Below are positions 36,180-46,123 of a DNA stretch of 64,000 nucleotides, piece after piece; the first letter of the stretch is position 1, and each line of letters begins with the position of its first letter. A program made the position numbers and the translations under genes. Source of the stretch: Numida meleagris. Lineage: Eukaryota > Chordata > Aves > Galliformes > Numididae. The notes under the pieces were generated by a model, which saw nothing but the letters and a program-made list of their open reading frames with translations, searched no databases and had not been told where the DNA came from. The DNA is taken from NCBI RefSeq assembly GCF_002078875.1, contig NC_034411.1, forward strand, positions 49,225,620-49,289,619. The letters run 5' to 3'.

Positions 36180-36760
36180 CCCAAACAGGAAGGGCGGTGT
36201 CCTCAGATGTACGGTCGCAGTTTTACAGTTTGGCTGACTGCTTCCCGAGCAGCGTAGCCCTCGGGACTGCCCCGCTGAGCCGCGAGTTGCTGTTTTACCA
36301 CGCAGCTGCTCCCCGTTCTGCGCTGCACGCCGGTGAAGGGCAGCGCCGCCCTCTGTCGCTTCCGGCTGGCTCTCGCCGGAGGTCAGCCTCGTCGTTTCGC
36401 TTGCAGCAGACGGAGCGCAGAAAAGAGAGGCGATGCTGCGGCCAGCCGGCCGGCCCAGCTCAGCCGTAAGGTAAGCAGGCCGCAGGTGGGACGGCCGGGC
36501 GGGTTTCCCAGGCGGAGGGCCGCACGGCTGGCGGCTCACGCAAACGCCGGCAGTGAGCGACGGAACCGGGCGGCAGCTGCCACCGGCCGCCCCGCCCCGC
36601 GCCCTTCCCGCGTTGCCTGGAGACTGCCCTGATCCCGGCCCGAGCCAGCCCCGCCCGCCGCCGTCCCCGGTACCGCGCAGCAGGGACGGCTTGAGAGGAG
36701 CCCGCGCTGAACGACGAGTTTCTTTCATCGGGATGAACCCTGGACGTCGCAAATACGCGT
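36180..36760 (+). promoter_or_regulatory. Orphan CpG island with a plus-strand splice donor
   Basis: A strongly GC- and CpG-rich block lies between AKAP12 and the 3' end of ZBTB2, where neither gene needs a promoter. On the plus strand an AAG/GTAAGC donor sits at about 36472-36477, inside the island, which would suit a first exon of an unannotated, possibly noncoding, transcript. Open frames through the island exist on both strands (99 and 72 codons on plus, 240 on minus). Their Arg/Pro/Ala/Gly composition is what GC-rich non-coding DNA produces, and no domain is visible. It may instead be an enhancer-type or ancestral island. Confidence 0.6.
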
Positions 36761-38014
36761 TAATGAGGTGAAACTACTCGTGGTCTCTTTCTGCATTCTG
36801 TTCTGGGCTCGGGACGCTGGGATTTCCTGATCCTGATGCATGCTTACATAAATGCGTGAAGAAAACGGCCGCCGCGGAAACGGAGATACGCTGGTTCAGG
36901 TGGGACGCTTCTTAAACAGACCGCTGTTATGGCCACACAGGCTTCATTATGGAAGTGTGATGCTACAGCTAATTAAGAGTGTAACATTGACAGTGTTGAA
37001 GTGGAAATATTAAACAGATTTTCTTTTTGGTCTCCGGGTTCCTAAATACTGATGATGGTAGTGGTAATGAAGTATCTAACCGCACGGAAACATTTGTTGC
37101 CTTTTAGGAAGCCAAAAATTGCTCCTGAGGGCAGAACTCCAACTTGGCCAAAGGAACCCTCCCTTAGCTGTGTTTTCTTTTGAAGATTAAAAGGCATGCA
37201 AAAACAAACATCTACCTACCTTGGTAGAGAATGGACCGCATTGCTCTTTGGTAGCTTGTGCTGAACATAAATGAGGAGCTGTATTACTCTCCGGAAAGGC
37301 AGAGGATCTTAAAAAGGTAATCCCACTCTTCAGCAGATTGGGACGAACCATTGTAAGTGAGCGTGATGCCAGCAGCCATCATAGAACCTGCTCTTGTTTT
37401 AACCAAATTTCGTATCTCTTTATTTTAAAAAAGATTTTGCAAAGTTGAATGAGTTACTGGAATAAATTAGAAAGAAGCCTACCTTTTTTTTTTTTTTTTT
37501 TCCTTTTTTTTTTTTTTTCTGACTGATTACCTTTTGGGGCTGAAGCTATAAGGGAATTTGGTGCTAAAGTTCCAGAAAGCATTTTCCAAACATCAAGACA
37601 GCAAATTCATGTAAAATTAACAGTTTAAATTCCTCAATATTTTTGATACCATTGTCTTCTAACAAATTTCTCCCTGCAGAACAAGAATGATTTTAGCAGA
37701 CGAGTGACTAAAAAGATATTTGGCACAAAGTTGACAAGTGTTTTTGTATAGAGAGCTGTGATCTTCACGTTCAGAAGGGATACCAATCCTCTATTGACCA
37801 AATGCTTCCATAGGTGCTTGGGGCTTCAGAAGTCAAGGCAGAAGTGTCATTATACACCGTGCCTGGGGAATTCACGTTACTCCTTTGGAAGCTTCCTCCC
37901 CTGCTGCTTGCTCATTGCCCCTTCTTTTTGGCAGCACACTGGCTTGTAAAGCCATACTGCCCAGCCAAGCAGGGAGTCACTGCTTCCTACTTCTCTAAAG
38001 GAAATGCCAAGACA

Positions 38015-38160
38015 CAGCTTGAAGCAGTGACTGAGCATCTGGTGGGAAGGCAGGACCAACCCAGGGGAGCTCAGGTGCATGCAATGTACCTGCGTGACCA
38101 GAAGGGGTGGAGCCAGGATCCATCCCTTCCCTGACCTCATTTAAGGGTTGGCAGTGGAGG
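38015..38160 (+). repeat. Dispersed repeat, copy 1 (LTR-like)
   Basis: A segment containing GGGAGCTCAGGTGCATGCAA, GTGACCAGAAGGGGTGGAGC and CTCATTTAAGGGTTGGCAG recurs in reverse complement at about 60290-60425 with roughly 80-90 per cent identity by eye over 110-130 bases. The TTTAAG box and the overall layout resemble the promoter part of an avian LTR, but the family is not identified. Confidence 0.75.
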
Positions 38161-38534
38161 CAAGGGTATCTCATTGGAGATCCTTGAGGCCTTCTACAGG
38201 TAAGAACATTTTTTTCCTTTGTTTCTGTATCCACAGCTGCTGCATTTGGTCTTGTCCTTATTTGCTGCAGCCTAGGACTCTGCCATCTCACCATTATTCC
38301 TGTGTTATCTATCACGTTGTAGCATTACACCTCCTTCACCGTGGCTATTGCCAGCAGCAGTGCTGGCTTCAGTGATGCTCCTTCCTGTCCATCTCTGCCC
38401 TTGCACAATCTGTGAGTTGCCTGAAGGCCTCTGCAGAGTTGAAACAGGGTTTGACAGAAGAGTCAAAGCAGAGTTTGACTCTGGTTTCAGAGTGTCAACT
38501 CTGCAGAGTTGAAACAGATTTGACAGAAAAATAC

Positions 38535-38760
38535 TTTTTTTTTTTTTTTTTTGCCTGATTAATATTCAATGGGATCAGTTTATTGAGATAGAATAAAGTA
38601 TGGACCAGGGGCTGCTGAATGTCTCACCAAAAATACTGCGGCCATGTATATGCTCCTGATGCAAACTGGGAGCTGAGCTCAACCATTGCATTTTGTGTAG
38701 GAGCTCACCTGGAGCTCTTAAAAGATCCCCTGATGATGTAGTATCTGATAGCAGCACCTT
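38535..38760 (-). repeat. Possible retroposed 3' end with poly(A) tail, minus strand
   Basis: Read on the minus strand, an AATAAA at 38584-38579 is followed about 25 bases later by an uninterrupted run of about 18 A's (38552-38535). That is the layout of a reverse-transcribed mRNA or other retroposed 3' end. The source sequence upstream was not recognised and no target-site duplication was confirmed. A plain homopolymer is an alternative. Confidence 0.35.
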
Positions 38761-39330
38761 TTGCAGCTGTGGTCATTTTTGAAATGAACTTGTGGCTGTC
38801 CCCTAAAATGCTGCTACCTCAAAACCCTGAGAATATTCTGAATAAGGAAAGATTTAGGATTTTTTTTTCCTCTTGTTCTGAGAGCATTTCCTCTCAGTCT
38901 GAAATTAAAAAACAACAAAAAATCCCCAAACCCATCTGTAAAGAAATTACATTGGTAGATAAAGATCCTGAAAGTTTTTAAATGGGTAACGCTACATTCT
39001 GTAAGATGCTATATTTTTACCTGAAAATGCTTTTGTACATTGATGTAAAACAAACTGATTTGGGATCTAATACAAGACATAATGAACTCAATACCACTTA
39101 CAATAAACTTTACACTAATTGTCACGTTATACTAATAAACTTGAAAAACAAGTATGTAGTGACCCTGTGCTAAATCCACAGTTTAGGTGCTAGTAAGTTA
39201 TCTGTTCGTAGGTATGAGAGAGGTTTTAGTCAGAATGCAGAATACGTTGCTTGGCTTTTATACTCATTTGGTAAGAAGTCTTTCAGGAAGATAAAACCCA
39301 ACAGCCTTTCACCTGCAACTCAATAAATCA

Positions 39331-41012
39331 TATTCCATTTAATTCAGTTTTTATTCAATGAAATGATGTATAAAAACTTACAAATCTGAGAACTTAACTA
39401 TACACAAAATGATATTCAGTTTAAATGTATACACAGAGAAGAGCTGTGGTTTGTGACTTGCCCTCTCCCACCCCTCCCCCCCAAAGCACAGTGCCTCCAT
39501 TTACTATGGGGCACTTTGTTCTGTCCATTTCAACCTTCTGCTGGCCCAGTATTTGCTAGGTGGACTCCATTGCTGCTGTCAGTTTTGTTTTTTTTATGCT
39601 ACCAGCAAAAAATCCGGGCATTTCATATAAAATAATAAGTATCAACAACTTGATTTTTAACACAAAGATGCAGTGCTATCATCATCAGTAACTAAAATTA
39701 CATAATTCATTATTTCAGTTTTTGCAGATTTTGTCTTGGCTTTAAAAATAATGGGACTCTCAAAGAGCAGAATTTGCCAGTCAACACTCCAGATCTGCTT
39801 TAAAACAACCATGATCCCCCATTGCTAGAACATATCTGTACCACTTTTTCTTCATCTTACCTCATGCGATTATACCAAACAAAACCATGGACTTTCCTTG
39901 CCTGAGTAAGGCAACAAAGTTTTTCTCTCTCCTCTCATCGAGAATGACTCAAAACTATACCTAACAACGCATGCACGTGCTGCACTGATGAGGGTACAGT
40001 GCCCACCGGGATGTTGCTTTTCTGGTTTCCTTTGCATCTTGGGTGATGACACTTATCCGACAGCTTCTGTTCTACAGGCCAATAAAAATGCACACAGCTC
40101 AGGACGTTTTCAGTTTGATTTAAAATCTGTGCAATGACTGCTTTAGTCAAACAATTAATATACTTTCTGGGCTGAATTGGAGAGCAGACGGCCAGTTGCT
40201 TAAAAAGGATGTGTGCATTTATTTACCTGTACCAAATATACACACACTTTCCATATATATATATAAATCTTTATACATATACGGTAGTTTTTATATATAT
40301 ATAAGGATTGCCATCACATTATTATTACAGCTACTTAAGTCAAAATTTGACTAAGTAACTACTTGGCTTGAATCAATCATGCTATCTGAAACAGATACCC
40401 AAAGGCATACTTGACGGAAAATATAAGGCTGAAAGAAACTCGGTACTCTCAGCTCTTTTTAACCCAACTAACAACTTTTTGCATTCACTTCAATGAGGAA
40501 AAATTCTGAGGTTTTTAAGTTATAATCTTAATCGACTTGCATGTGGAGTTCTAAAAAGCATGGTGTTTAAATAGCTGGATCTTCTCAAAACGCCTTTTAC
40601 CAGGGAAACTAATATATATATATATTCCTTGCTTACCAAGCCGATACTCTGTTTCTCATTACAGTCATTGTATCTAAATACACTTTCAAGTAATCTAAAT
40701 TTCATTTGAAATCTATTAAATTTGGATTAACTAATACTATCAGCATAGTTAGCTGGATTATTTTTCACATGTTCCTTTGTATTAAAATCAATTATGTTGT
40801 GGTTTGATGCAAGAGCTTTTTGCTTGTTTTGGTGGGAGAGGCAAAGTCCAATTTCCTAATGAGCCAGTACAGTTCTGGTTGCCGAAGACAAATGGTGGGA
40901 AGGTTGGTGGAAGAGATGGCAGGGGTAAGTGAGGTAAGAGGCAGGGGGAAGAAAAAATCGATTTAATAAAAATGAGTAAAGAAACTTTAAAAAATTGATA
41001 TAGATTTCACAT
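39331..41012 (-). other. ZBTB2: ZBTB2 3' UTR
   Basis: This AT-rich, unbroken non-coding stretch follows the ZBTB2 stop on the minus strand. Candidate poly(A) signals, read as TTTATT on the plus strand, are at 40218-40223 and 39349-39354. Taking the distal one gives a UTR of about 1.7 kb. TATATA-type microsatellites lie within it (about 40254-40302 and 40613-40624). The end is inferred, not observed. Confidence 0.55.
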
Positions 41013-42375
41013 TCAGTCTAACAACACTGCTTCCTGCTCCTTTTTGATGGAGGCTAACACTGCATTATCAGTCTCTGTGGCTTCCGTGTCCCCACCGCCT
41101 AGCAGAATGGAGCGATCTTCTTCTAGCGTGAAGACAGAGTTTTGATTTTGGCACGAATGTTTGACTACTTCATTGGGAGTCGAAAATGTTTTGTCACACA
41201 AGTTACACTTGTAGGGCTTGTTGGTCTGTACTAGCATGTTGTCCATTTGACTGCCTTCCTCAAAAGTACAGAGCTCCAGAGTCTGTTTGTCTACCATCGT
41301 GTATGTGTCCATGCTCTGGTTTAGGCACACGTGTCTGGCAGCCTGGTTAGCCCTACAAAAGCTTTTGTCGCAAGTGCTGCACTTGAAGGGTTTGCCAGTG
41401 TGTATGTACATGTGCTCCCTCCAGTGGCTTTTCTGAATAAATTTGCGACCGCAGATGGAACATTCATATTTCCGTCTTTTGACTTCCCTCTCTTGATCTG
41501 CCTGCTCCAAGTTGTCTATGTCTGCAATATCCGAGGGGGGTGGCGTCTCTGATTGCTGCTGCCCATCGATTATTGGAGAGTCTGAGATCTGCTGCAGCTC
41601 ACTGTCACTGATCATCCCAGCTTCAGGCACTTCCATGGCATCTTTCTCAGCTGTGTTGTTACAGAGAGACAAAGAAACATTACTTTCTCCCTGCTGGCTA
41701 GATGTGAAGGGAACTCCTGTGTGGATCTGCAAGTGTTCACGCAAGCTACTTCGTAAATTGAACCGGCGACCGCAGAGGTGGCAGGCATAGTACTTGGGGA
41801 AGCTTCCGTTCCTTTTCATAATGCTTGGCTTGACATGTGCTATCGTGAGTGATGCGGGCTGTTCATCTGAAGAAGATGCTTCCATGTTGGCTTCCTCTCC
41901 TGCGGGTGAATTGTTACCAGCAGCAGATACCAATTCCGGAGATAAAGACGATGGCAATTGGTCGGAAGTGGCCATATTTGTCCGGCTCACTTGTGGCAGA
42001 GTTGTAGGTAACTGCGAGAGCTGTGAGCCTTCAGAAACCTGTTCTTGGGTCATCCGGGAAGTCTGTGGCCTTGGTTCTCGCCCGAGTTTGTCAGTTGCCG
42101 ACGTAACCTTAGCGGGATGTCTGATCTGGTGATCTGCGATCTGAATGCCATATAATGAAGATGCTAATGGAAAAACTTGATCCGGGTGAGAGAAAGTTCC
42201 CTGACTTGCAAGGCTGGCCTCCTGAATTAGCGGATATGCGTGCAGAAACTTTATTCCCTGCTCTAGTCGAACTGGGTCAATGAGCTGTGGTGCCATCTTC
42301 CCAGTGTACATCAAATGCAAGAGATAACTGAAGATATCTGGCTGTATGTCGGTTGCTTTCAAGCGGACACATTCA
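41013..42375 (-). CDS. ZBTB2: ZBTB2 main coding exon (rest of BTB domain, four zinc fingers)
   Basis: This exon encodes residues 58-511 of a BTB/zinc-finger transcriptional regulator. The acceptor TTGGCTTTCCAG lies just above 42375, and the first base completes the Ser codon split across the intron. It contains the end of the BTB fold (LLHLMYTGKM), a long acidic Ser/Thr linker, then four fingers. Finger 1 CHLCGRRFNLRSSLREHLQIH is near residues 256-276, and finger 2 CSICGRKFIQKSHWREHMYIH is near 363-383. Fingers 3 (from CSTCDKSF) and 4 (from CNLCDKTF) end in His-x-Cys, at about 390-408 and 448-466. A TGKPF linker joins fingers 2 and 3. The C terminus is KKEQEAVLLD. The total of 511 residues compares with about 514 in human. 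It acts in the nucleus as a DNA- and co-repressor-binding factor. Confidence 0.98.
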
Positions 42376-44176
42376 CTGGAAAGCCAAACACAATGATCAA
42401 TAACAGATTAGGAGAATGCTTTCAACCAGATTTAAGCAATTCAAGCATTGGTAAAAATCAGAACCATATACTTCAAAATAATTCAAAAGATAAAATCTGC
42501 TATAAATGAAGAGACATGCTTAGCCATTTGAAAGTGGTCTTTTTTTCCCTCAGGAAACTAACTGCCTAGAAAGATGAAGCTGTCCCACTGCAAACTGCAG
42601 CCTTCTCAATGGGTGTTACATGACAGATTTGTTGACACATACTGATATATTTCATAAATTCTGAAGACACTTTTCCTTTTTTTGAGTGTGCTTAAGTACA
42701 TCCACAGCCAAATTAAAACCTCCTAGCACTGGTGTCTAAATTCACAGTCTCAGTTCTTAACCCTAAAACCACTCAAAATTCATCTGACGCATGCCTGTTT
42801 GGCTTCTATGTCTTACTAGTGCTTACAGTCACAGTTGTGCAAATGTGTGTTAACACCTTGCCTAAGCTGTGTTAGGATTCAGAATCACACAGGAGAGGGT
42901 GCGAATTCCCTGACGGTCGGAAGCAAGAGAAGTAGCCTGAGTACTTCTAATGCTCGAAGGCCAGACCCCTTATCAAGAACAACAGTAGCTTCTTTCCCTG
43001 AACAGGGAGGAAGAAAAGGTAGCAGCTCGGTGAAATTCATCAGAACCTTAGAGCGTTAAACAAGTGAGACAGTTTGTGGTTGTGACACCCTCTTCAGCCT
43101 AACAGAATTGAAACTAATGCCATCCTTCAAGTTAGAGCATGCCTTATGCGTAAACCTTTAGGATACTCCGGACTGAAACACCCACCAGTCTTCCTGCTGG
43201 ATCTCTGTGTAGAAAGAAAGGTGAGGTTCACAAGACAAGAAAGAAAATCAGGAGCATCTCGGTGAGGCTAACCAAGTTAACTTTGCTAACGAGAGAGCTT
43301 TTGGGATTCTAACTGTTTTTCAGAGTTATCTGTAGCTCTTACATTAAGCGCACATTAAAGACAAATCCAGAAGCAGACATGACTGTGCACTGCAGTCTCA
43401 ATGCTCTAACCATGGTAGGTGAGGAGGAAATCACAGCCAATTCTTCCCTTTCTTGAGGTGCACCCTCTGCTTGAGCTCTGTAACCGCTTTTGAACTCTGA
43501 TATGTTACCCAAAAATAAACCAGCAGCACTTCCAGTGACTGCTGTATGCTCCTGATGGAGCCACTACTGCTACATCTGCCTGTCTCTGAAGTGCAAATTT
43601 ACTTCTGTCCTTGATGTTTACCTCTGGTAAGAACTCTTAGCCAGAGTTGAGAGTTTTGCTCATTTAAACTTTTTGAGATAGGTCAAATAATTGGGAAAAT
43701 GAAAACTCCACAAAAATCTTTAAAACAGTCTTACACTTTATCACTATGTAGTACTGTTTTACTTAACTGATTAAAAAAAAAACCATGAAAAATACTACCC
43801 TTTTCTACATGTTCATTTCTCAAAATCTCCTAGCAAATGCTTACTGAGTTATACAGAACGTTCTGAAAATGTCAAAAATAGTGTCAACACTGAGTAGGTG
43901 ATAGTGAGCAGAGGAAGAAAAGCACAACAGTGAAGACAGGAGTCTTTAGATGTTCTGTTCTGGGCGCTCTAGACTTGTTAAGGTTAAAGAACATTTACTG
44001 AATTACTGCTGTTAATGAATCACAGTCCAACTTTGAAACAGATTCTAGATTCATTATGTCATTCCAAGAAGCAAAAAGAACATTGCGGGTTTCAAAATTT
44101 CAAAATGTCATTCGACCTCCTTAGCACAGCTAACTGAACGAGTTTTTAACAGTCAGGTCGGGCTTTCCATAGTTAC
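42376..44176 (-). other. ZBTB2: ZBTB2 intron between coding exons
   Basis: This 1,801-base intron in the BTB domain has donor AG/GTAACT at 44176 and acceptor CTTTCCAG at 42376 when read on the minus strand. No further exon or RNA gene was recognised inside it. Confidence 0.9.
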
Positions 44177-44349
44177 CTGGTTTGGTGAACAAACAGCATC
44201 TTGAAGTAGTTGGAGAAAGAAGCGAGGACCGATTTATGTGCCTTGAAATAGACATCCCCAATAGCAACCGTGCAGTCACACAGGAAACCAAACTCTCTCT
44301 GAGCATTTAGTTGCTGCAGCAGAATAAGTCCATGGTTGGCCAAATCCAT
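44177..44349 (-). CDS. ZBTB2: ZBTB2 first coding exon (start of BTB domain)
   Basis: The exon encodes [20 protein letters not shown] and continues through the start of the BTB dimerisation fold, which begins near residue 24 ([20 protein letters not shown]) and reaches FVHQT plus two bases of the next Ser. The start is the ATG at 44349. It lies 14 bases inside the exon, after a TTTTCAG acceptor ending at 44364 and an A-rich 5' UTR stretch. The longer open frame upstream to 44535 crosses that acceptor and is not translated. With exon 41013-42375 it gives 1,536 bases, exactly 512 codons including stop. Confidence 0.97.
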
Positions 44350-44363
44350 TTTTTTTTTACACT

Positions 44364-45529
44364 CTGAAAAGCAAATAACTTTCATGTAAAACTTAACAGT
44401 AGATATGCAGATGCAACAGAAGATCTCCCTTTCCTCTAATATTTGTATATCCTGCATCAGTAACACTTCTAACATGAACAACGACATCGAGGGCACCTTG
44501 CAAACACGCAAGGATCTCTGTTTCATGACACACAATGCAAATCACAAAGGTGCAAGTCATTTGCCCAGGCTTAAACAGCAAAGCAGAGCCAGGAACAGAG
44601 GGTGCTGCAGTAGGCTTGGACACAGCTAACTTTTTACTGGAATTTTCAGCCTCTCTAAATACCTTTATCTTAAACGCTAGGCGTCCACCTGGATGAATGT
44701 GAACTTCACCATGAAATCATTGGGCTCTCCTGATATTTATGGCCTCTCCTGAGTATTACCAGCTACGTTCCTGAGTCCTTCCAGGCTGATAAAATGAATT
44801 CATTCTGGGTATCAGCAAGCCCTCTGGACAACCAGAAAAAGAAGGGTCAACTGTTTCACTTGTCAACTATTTCTTTACTTATTGAGATCAGCTAAGGCAG
44901 CACTGTGTAAGGGCCTGAAGTCTGTCACAGCAGGAGAGCTGAGGGGTGAGAGGAACAGCACCATCCTCGCTGGCTGCCCGCACTGATTAGTGTTTGGATA
45001 ATTCTGTTTGGACAAGCAATACGCTGAGATCCCATCCCTCCCTCCACAAGAGAACACTTGCTCTGTCAGCAGGAACACAACTCATGTACAGTGTTAGTTA
45101 ATCCCACACCATGTTCCATGCAGGTAAACTTTGCCATGTTCGGGAAAACTTGCAGGGCTTCTATTGTAGTTTCGACATTGGATTTTATTCCACGTGTGCT
45201 ACACTTTCAATTCTATGATGCCCAAGTATTGTACTCAGAAAGGGAAACTTGGCAAGCAGAGAAAACCATTGCTGGGGGAGCTCCAGGCCGAGAGGATTCT
45301 CTCTAGTTATTATCGTCCCCAATTTGTTTAGCTTATGGCTTCACCCTTATCCAAACAGAAGTCTCTGCAGTAGCCGAGAAGCCACTGCCCTTCCTCAGAG
45401 ACACAAATTAACCTTTCCTCAAAATGACCGGGCGTCAGCATGCGTGCACAGCACTACGTTTTTGTGTATATTTAATGCTCGTTTAAATGCTTTGAAGTGA
45501 AAGCGCACGAATTATACTCTCAGGAAACC
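44364..45529 (-). other. ZBTB2: ZBTB2 5' intron
   Basis: This stretch lies between the acceptor of the first coding exon and the CpG island that should hold the non-coding first exon. No coding exon was recognised. The position of the first donor could not be assigned; it may be in the island or within the assembly gap. Confidence 0.55.
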
Positions 45530-46004
45530 GCACGGTGGAAGAGCGAGGACAGGTTCGGTGGGCGCGGACAGGCGAAGGGCAGGGCCGGGCGGGACCCTGC
45601 GGCGGGGCGGCCCCGCAGCGCGGAGCAGCGCGCACAGCCCCATCGCCGACGGCTGCGGGGCCCCGAGGGCGGTGACACGGGGGAGCGCGGCGCTGACGGG
45701 AAACAGCTGCTCTGCGCCCTGAAAGCAGCGTACCGCGCCGCCCCGTTTCTCCTCTAACACCTCAGAAAGGCGCCCCATCTCCCAGCGGATCTCAACGCTC
45801 CTTTCGTTCTGGAGGCGGAGGGTGCCGCTTTCGGCTACAGGGAGCGGTTTCTGGACCCGGCCGGGGCTCTCGGCAGCGCCGCGCGGCCCCGGGAACGCGG
45901 AGCCCGGTAGGAGCGGCCCGGCGCGCCGCCGCCCCTCGTACCACAATGGGCACGCGCGCGACCCGAAGGCGGGGGAGGAGGGAGCGGGCGCGCGCGGCCC
46001 GGGC
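45530..46004 (-). promoter_or_regulatory. ZBTB2: CpG island, probable ZBTB2 promoter and first exon
   Basis: A very GC- and CpG-rich block lies about 1.2 kb upstream of the first coding exon of ZBTB2 on its 5' side, as is typical for this ubiquitously expressed gene. It runs directly into the N gap, so its full extent is unknown. GC-rich bird promoters are commonly lost in assemblies, which probably explains the gap. Confidence 0.75.
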
Positions 46005-46104
46005 NNNNNNNNNNNNNNNNNNNNNNNNNNNNNNNNNNNNNNNNNNNNNNNNNNNNNNNNNNNNNNNNNNNNNNNNNNNNNNNNNNNNNNNNNNNNNNNN
46101 NNNN
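46005..46104. other. Assembly gap (100 N)
   Basis: Exactly 100 N's form the usual placeholder for a gap of unknown size. The left edge is a CpG island. The right edge is a run of about 19 A's followed by AT-rich DNA, so composition changes abruptly across it. Open frames reported across the gap are artefacts. Confidence 0.98.
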
Positions 46105-46123
46105 AAAAAAAAAAAAAAAAATC

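Larger units (their letters stand above)
36761..39330. other. Intergenic region between the CpG island and the ZBTB2 3' end
   Basis: No protein-coding gene was recognised. The stretch contains two T-runs at about 37484-37518, a dispersed repeat at about 38015-38160, a short tandem duplication at about 38427-38530, and a T-run at 38535-38552 preceded on the minus strand by an AATAAA. It could hold downstream exons of a transcript from the 36.4 kb island, but no convincing exon was found. Confidence 0.45.

Noticed and set aside
36030..36752. 240-codon antisense open frame through the CpG island
   Set aside because: Its composition is Arg/Pro/Gly/Ala plus a Val/Phe run from a CAA-type repeat, with no domain and no splice support. 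It is typical of stop-poor GC-rich DNA.
44350..44535. 62 extra codons upstream of the ZBTB2 start
   Set aside because: They cross the splice acceptor at 44364, and the family start is MDLANHG at 44349.
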